Assembly: GCA_037387425.1 (NCBI GenBank)
Contig: JARRLC010000102.1
Span: 1 to 8,969, forward strand
DNA from: JARRLC01 sp037387425
Lineage (GTDB): Bacteria; Pseudomonadota; Alphaproteobacteria; Rhizobiales; Rhodomicrobiaceae
Length of the DNA stretch: 8,969 nt
Direction of reading: 5' to 3'
Within the stretch, counting starts at the first letter, position 1. Each line of letters starts with the position of its first letter. Both the position numbers and the translations under genes were made by a program. Positions 6,488-8,969 of the stretch are shown here, piece after piece. The notes under the pieces are model-generated. The model was not told the origin of the DNA. It did no database searches and saw only the letters and a list, made by a program, of their open reading frames with translations.

Positions 6488-7987
6488 ATGCCTATCCGCG
6501 ATTTACCCCGTTTCCGCGACTTGAGCGCGTTCCTGCGCCATTTGGAAATGGCTGGCGACATGGCCAGCATTGCCGAGCCAGTGTCGCTCGTCCATGAAAT
6601 GACGGAAATCCAAGCCCGTGTCTTGCGAAACGGCGGTCCAGCGCTGAAATTTACTCATGCGACGAAGGCGGGCGGCGAGGCGGCGGGGCGTCCTGTGGTG
6701 GCGAACCTGTTCGGCACGCGCGAGCGGGTAGCCGCTGGGCTCGGCATCAAAGCGGAGCGGCTCGTTGAGCTAGGCGAAATCCTCACACAATTGCGTGAAC
6801 CCGCGCCCGTTGATGGCTTTCGAGATGCGCTATCGCGCTGGCCGCTGGTGAAAGCCGCGCTTTCCACCCGCCCTGAGGTGGTGGAGCGTCCGCCTGTGCA
6901 GGCCGAAATCCGGCGCGGTTCCGACGCCAGCCTTGAGGCGCTGCCAGTGCAGACCTGTTGGCCGGGCGAGCCTGCGCCACTCATCACTTGGCCGCTTGTG
7001 ATCACCCGCCCGCCGGATAGTGAGTCCACCTCGCAATACAATATGGGCGTCTACCGCATGCAGGTGTTGGATGGCGGCCGCGCCATCATGCGATGGCTGG
7101 CACATCGAGGTGGCGCCAAGCATCATGCGCAATGGGCTGCGAAGGGCCGCGAGATGCCCGTTGCTGTGGCCATTGGGGCCGACCCGGCAACTATCCTTTC
7201 CGCTGTGCTGCCGCTGCCGGAGACGCTTTCGGAACTGCGCTTTTCCGGGCTGCTCAGAGGCGAGCGTCCACGTCTGGCGCGCGCCGCCACCGTGCCGCTG
7301 ATGGTGCCCGCCGACGCCGAAATCGTGCTGGAAGGGTGGATATCGCCAACCGAGACCGCGCCCGAAGGCCCATACGGCGATCACACCGGCTATTACAACG
7401 CGGTGGAGCCTTTCCCCGTGATGCGGCTTTCCGCCATCACCATGCGCCGCGACGCGGTTTACCTCACCACGCACACGGGCCGCCCGCCAGATGAACCCTC
7501 CGTAATCGGCGAGGCGCTGAACGATGTGTTTCTGCCGCTGGTGCGGCGGCAATTCCCCGAGGTGGCCGATTTATACCTACCGCCAGAGGCATGCTCTTAC
7601 CGCATGGCAGTCATCTCCATTCGCAAGCGTTATGCGGGGCAGGCGCGCCGCGTGATGATGGGCTTGTGGGGCATGTTGCCACAGTTCTCCTACACCAAAG
7701 CCATCATCGTGGTGGACGACGATATCAACGCGCGGAACTGGGAAGACGTGATGTGGGCAGTCTCAACCCGGTTCGATCCGTCGCGCGACCTGATGGTCGT
7801 GGACCGCACGCCCATTGATTATCTCGACTTCGCCTCGCCGCTTACCGGATTGGGCGGCAAAATGGGGATCGACGCCACCACAAAAATCGGTGCAGAGACC
7901 AGCCGCGAATGGGGCGAGGTTCTCGGCATGTCAGCGGCGGTGAAGGCGAAAGTAGACGCGCTGTGGCCGAAGCTAGGAATATCTTAA
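6488..7987 (+). CDS. ubiD: UbiD-family decarboxylase (3-polyprenyl-4-hydroxybenzoate carboxy-lyase)
   Basis: Decarboxylates 3-polyprenyl-4-hydroxybenzoate in ubiquinone synthesis, using prenylated FMN (made by UbiX, not in this window) and a divalent metal. The 499-residue product matches the E. coli enzyme (about 497) end to end. Visible family motifs are TCWPGEPAPLITW (156-168), YNMGVYRMQV (184-193), IMRWLAHRGGA (200-210), TLSELRFSGLLRGE (246-259), EGPYGDHTGYY (293-303), GRPPDEPSVIGEALN (331-345) and TPIDYLDFASPLTGLG (441-456). By analogy with Fdc1, N185, H206 and E249 are likely metal ligands, and R190, E293 and D298 the catalytic Arg/acid network. Start choice: an in-frame ATG at 6419 would add 23 basic residues with no homology character and no ribosome site. 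The 6488 ATG follows TAAGGAG, at a slightly long 13-nt spacing, and gives a normal N terminus. It lies divergent from ubiT-ubiU. Confidence 0.95.
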   Translation: MPIRDLPRFRDLSAFLRHLEMAGDMASIAEPVSLVHEMTEIQARVLRNGGPALKFTHATKAGGEAAGRPVVANLFGTRERVAAGLGIKAERLVELGEILTQLREPAPVDGFRDALSRWPLVKAALSTRPEVVERPPVQAEIRRGSDASLEALPVQTCWPGEPAPLITWPLVITRPPDSESTSQYNMGVYRMQVLDGGRAIMRWLAHRGGAKHHAQWAAKGREMPVAVAIGADPATILSAVLPLPETLSELRFSGLLRGERPRLARAATVPLMVPADAEIVLEGWISPTETAPEGPYGDHTGYYNAVEPFPVMRLSAITMRRDAVYLTTHTGRPPDEPSVIGEALNDVFLPLVRRQFPEVADLYLPPEACSYRMAVISIRKRYAGQARRVMMGLWGMLPQFSYTKAIIVVDDDINARNWEDVMWAVSTRFDPSRDLMVVDRTPIDYLDFASPLTGLGGKMGIDATTKIGAETSREWGEVLGMSAAVKAKVDALWPKLGIS

Positions 7988-8163
7988 TGTTAGGAAACAA
8001 TGCGCATGTATTACGTGAAGAAATACATGCCTTAAAACGCGCTGATCATTGCAACAGCAAACCTCATCCGGGACGTTATCTTTCATCGCGTACAGGTCAA
8101 AAACTAACCGTGATGTATATGGTGCGCACGCCATTTCATCGAAACAACATTTCGCTGATCTAG
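7987..8163 (+). CDS. Hypothetical 58-residue ORF after ubiD (doubtful)
   Basis: The ATG overlaps the ubiD stop (TAATG), an arrangement that permits re-initiation. The product is short and basic (MLGNNAHVLREEIHALKRAD..., ending NNISLI), with no recognised domain, signal or membrane segment. A perfect 9-bp hairpin (8004-8030) lies inside its first codons, and no independent ribosome site is visible. It could be a chance open frame in the ubiD trailer. Confidence 0.15.
   Translation: MLGNNAHVLREEIHALKRADHCNSKPHPGRYLSSRTGQKLTVMYMVRTPFHRNNISLI
8004..8030 (+). terminator. Hairpin 16 bp after the ubiD stop
   Basis: GCATGTATT (8004-8012) and AATACATGC (8022-8030) are a perfect 9-bp inverted repeat with a 9-nt loop. 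It is placed to end or stabilise the ubiD transcript. The stem is not GC-rich and what follows (CTTAAAAC) is not a T tract, so intrinsic termination is uncertain. Confidence 0.4.
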
Positions 8164-8295
8164 CAATAATTTACGCGCGAATGTGAAACTTAAAAGTCAC
8201 TGCGCAATTCCATTTGGGATGAACCGCAGACCAGATGCGTAGAATTCCTCAAAGCACCTACTCTTTGGTTGAACTCACTTCACTTTTGGAGTTGG

Positions 8296-8442
8296 ATGGG
8301 GCTGCAGTTACCGCATGTATGTAAAGTGGGGGGAGCTTATTTACTTGTGCTGGCGGTGTATCAAAATTCAGCGGATGCGCAGCGCATATACATCAACATA
8401 AACCAGGACGTTCAGCCGAAGTTTATATTCGTTGGTGCATAG
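8296..8442 (+). CDS. Possible 48-residue ORF (doubtful)
   Basis: An open frame runs without stops from 8194 to the TAG at 8440-8442. Its first ATG (8296) has GGAG at 8288-8291, 4 nt upstream. The product begins MGLQLPHVCKVGGAYLLVLAV, with a short hydrophobic run around GGAYLLVLAVY, then a polar tail. The frame upstream of the ATG also reads protein-like but has no start, so this could be a gene remnant. No family is recognised. Confidence 0.15.
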   Translation: MGLQLPHVCKVGGAYLLVLAVYQNSADAQRIYININQDVQPKFIFVGA

Positions 8443-8528
8443 ACAATAAGCAAACGCTACTTACGCATGCATTATGTAAATGCAAAAGTCGCGCGAGCAG
8501 AAAAGTATAAAGCGGTAAACGCAAAAAA

Positions 8529-8534
8529 TATGAT
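8529..8534 (+). promoter_or_regulatory. Possible -10 element for the Ala/Glu/Pro-rich protein
   Basis: TATGAT lies 26 bp before the ATG at 8561, in A-rich DNA, and is close to the sigma-70 -10 consensus. The correct upstream distance holds TATAAA rather than a -35 box, so the assignment rests on one hexamer only. Confidence 0.22.
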
Positions 8535-8560
8535 ACTCAGATGCGAAAGGGGTACCAAAG

Positions 8561-8851
8561 ATGAAGGGAATAGTCATCGCGGTCGTTGTGATCGTGCTTG
8601 CTGCCGGCGGTTATTATTACTGGCAAACTTCGCTAGCTACAACAACTCCGGTTGTTGAAACGACGACTGCTCCAGAAAAGCCTGCTGCGGAAGAACCCGC
8701 CAAGGCTGAAGAGCCTGCTGCAGAAGAGACTGCCGCGGAAGCCCCCGCCAAAACAGAAGAACCTGCCGCTGAAGCCCCCGCTGAGGAAGCTCCTGCTGAG
8801 GAAGCCCCCCCTGCGGAAGAACCTGCTGCAGAACCGTCAACCGACAAATAG
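8561..8851 (+). CDS. Small membrane-anchored Ala/Glu/Pro-rich protein
   Basis: A 96-residue protein. Residues 1-3 (MKG) precede a single hydrophobic segment, IVIAVVVIVLAAGGYYYW (4-21), that should anchor it in the inner membrane with the rest outside the cytoplasm; it could also be an uncleaved signal. Residues 22-37 are Thr-rich. Residues 38-91 are nearly all Ala, Glu and Pro in repeated AEEP/AEEAP/EEPAAE units, probably an extended, strongly acidic, disordered tail. The start is well supported: AAAGGGG (8546-8552) lies 8 nt upstream. No enzyme domain is present and no named family is recognised. Similar Pro/Ala/Glu tails span the periplasm or wall in TonB-like and lipoprotein linkers, but nothing here supports a specific role. 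It is followed 16 bp later by a strong hairpin, so it looks like a single-gene transcript. Confidence 0.7.
   Translation: MKGIVIAVVVIVLAAGGYYYWQTSLATTTPVVETTTAPEKPAAEEPAKAEEPAAEETAAEAPAKTEEPAAEAPAEEAPAEEAPPAEEPAAEPSTDK
8672..8833 (+). repeat. Ala/Glu/Pro coding repeat
   Basis: Degenerate 9-15-bp units based on GAAGAACCTGC and GAGGAAGCTCC encode residues 38-91 of the small membrane protein. Synonymous variation between units suggests that the composition is selected and is not just fresh slippage. Confidence 0.7.
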
Positions 8852-8867
8852 TTATCTTATGAATTTC

Positions 8868-8893
8868 AGGCCGGGAGGTACGCTTCCCGGCCT
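8868..8893 (+). terminator. GC-rich hairpin after the small membrane protein gene
   Basis: AGGCCGGGA (8868-8876) pairs perfectly with TCCCGGCCT (8885-8893). Inside it a G-T and a G-C pair close a TACG loop, giving an 11-pair stem with a UACG (UNCG-class) tetraloop. It starts 16 bp after the stop codon. The following bases (AAGAGCAAAG) lack a T run on the plus strand, so it may need Rho or act as a 3' stabiliser. Confidence 0.6.
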
Positions 8894-8969
8894 AAGAGCA
8901 AAGTTCCCACATTCCTGGGGTTGAAAAGCTTGCAGATATTGCCGACGGCGCACCAGAGGGCGTCAGCTT
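8894..8969. other. Window end, unassigned
   Basis: Short open frames exist on both strands up to the window edge, including a minus-strand frame ending at 8866 that would run through the hairpin. None is recognisable. A gene end entering from the right cannot be excluded. Confidence 0.3.

Larger units (their letters stand above)
7988..8560. other. AT-richer intergenic stretch with short dyads, no convincing gene
   Basis: About 570 bp between ubiD and the small membrane protein, clearly lower in G+C than the genes around it. Besides the 8004-8030 hairpin it holds a perfect 6-1-6 palindrome ATGCGC-A-GCGCAT (8375-8387) and TGCATT-N5-AATGCA (8468-8484). Open frames are short and show no family signal. 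It may contain an unrecognised small RNA, a decayed gene, or the control region of the downstream gene. Confidence 0.5.

Noticed and set aside
6830..7552. 240-codon minus-strand frame inside ubiD
   Set aside because: It is a shadow of a GC-rich gene that matches UbiD throughout; the product is rich in His/Arg/Gly with no domain.
8617..8847. Minus-strand Ser/Ala/Gly-rich frame
   Set aside because: It is the mirror of the Ala/Glu/Pro repeat; the plus-strand frame has the better ribosome site, a membrane anchor and a following hairpin.
8866..8967. Minus-strand frame ending in ...REAYLPA as the end of a gene entering from the right
   Set aside because: It is only 33 codons, runs through the hairpin, and shows no recognisable family; competing frames are equally open.

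Overview
The window looks like a piece of a proteobacterial chromosome, most likely alphaproteobacterial. This is an inference: it carries a ubiquinone-synthesis block of the ubiT-ubiU/ubiD type, which belongs to Proteobacteria, plus a DsbD/ScsB-type periplasmic thiol reductase. The genes are GC-rich and codon-biased, and the intergenic DNA is visibly more AT-rich. No tRNA, rRNA, CRISPR array or complete insertion sequence is seen.

Layout. (1) Positions 2-1591 (+) hold the 3' part of a DsbD/ScsB-family reductase that begins before the window. (2) At 1597-1748 there is a compact structured patch: a 15-bp tandem duplication followed by two long hairpins, lying where dsbD and the next (minus-strand) unit converge. 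(3) At 1629-4626 (-) there is a two-gene unit: an exported CHAT-domain (caspase-like) protein whose catalytic cysteine position is threonine, coupled by an ATGA overlap to a CPBP (CAAX-type) intramembrane protease homologue. The CPBP gene has a frame break exactly at a T7-G4 run and has lost most catalytic residues. (4) At 4792-6356 (-) lie ubiT and ubiU, again with an ATGA overlap, encoding parts of the O2-independent ubiquinone hydroxylation system. (5) At 6488-7987 (+), divergent from ubiT, lies ubiD, the prenyl-hydroxybenzoate decarboxylase. (6) At 7988-8560 there is about 570 bp of AT-richer DNA with short dyads and only very weak small ORFs. (7) At 8561-8851 (+) there is a small membrane-anchored protein with an Ala/Glu/Pro repeat tail, followed by a strong GC-rich hairpin. 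(8) The last 75 bases are unassigned.

How the genes fit together. UbiD removes the carboxyl group of the prenylated hydroxybenzoate intermediate. UbiT and UbiU (with UbiV, which is not in this window) serve hydroxylation without oxygen, so the divergent ubiTU/ubiD block suggests a facultative anaerobe making ubiquinone at low oxygen. The CHAT/CPBP pair is the least conventional part: an exported pseudo-protease candidate translationally coupled to a degenerate membrane protease. It may be a regulatory or scaffold pair, or a locus in decay.
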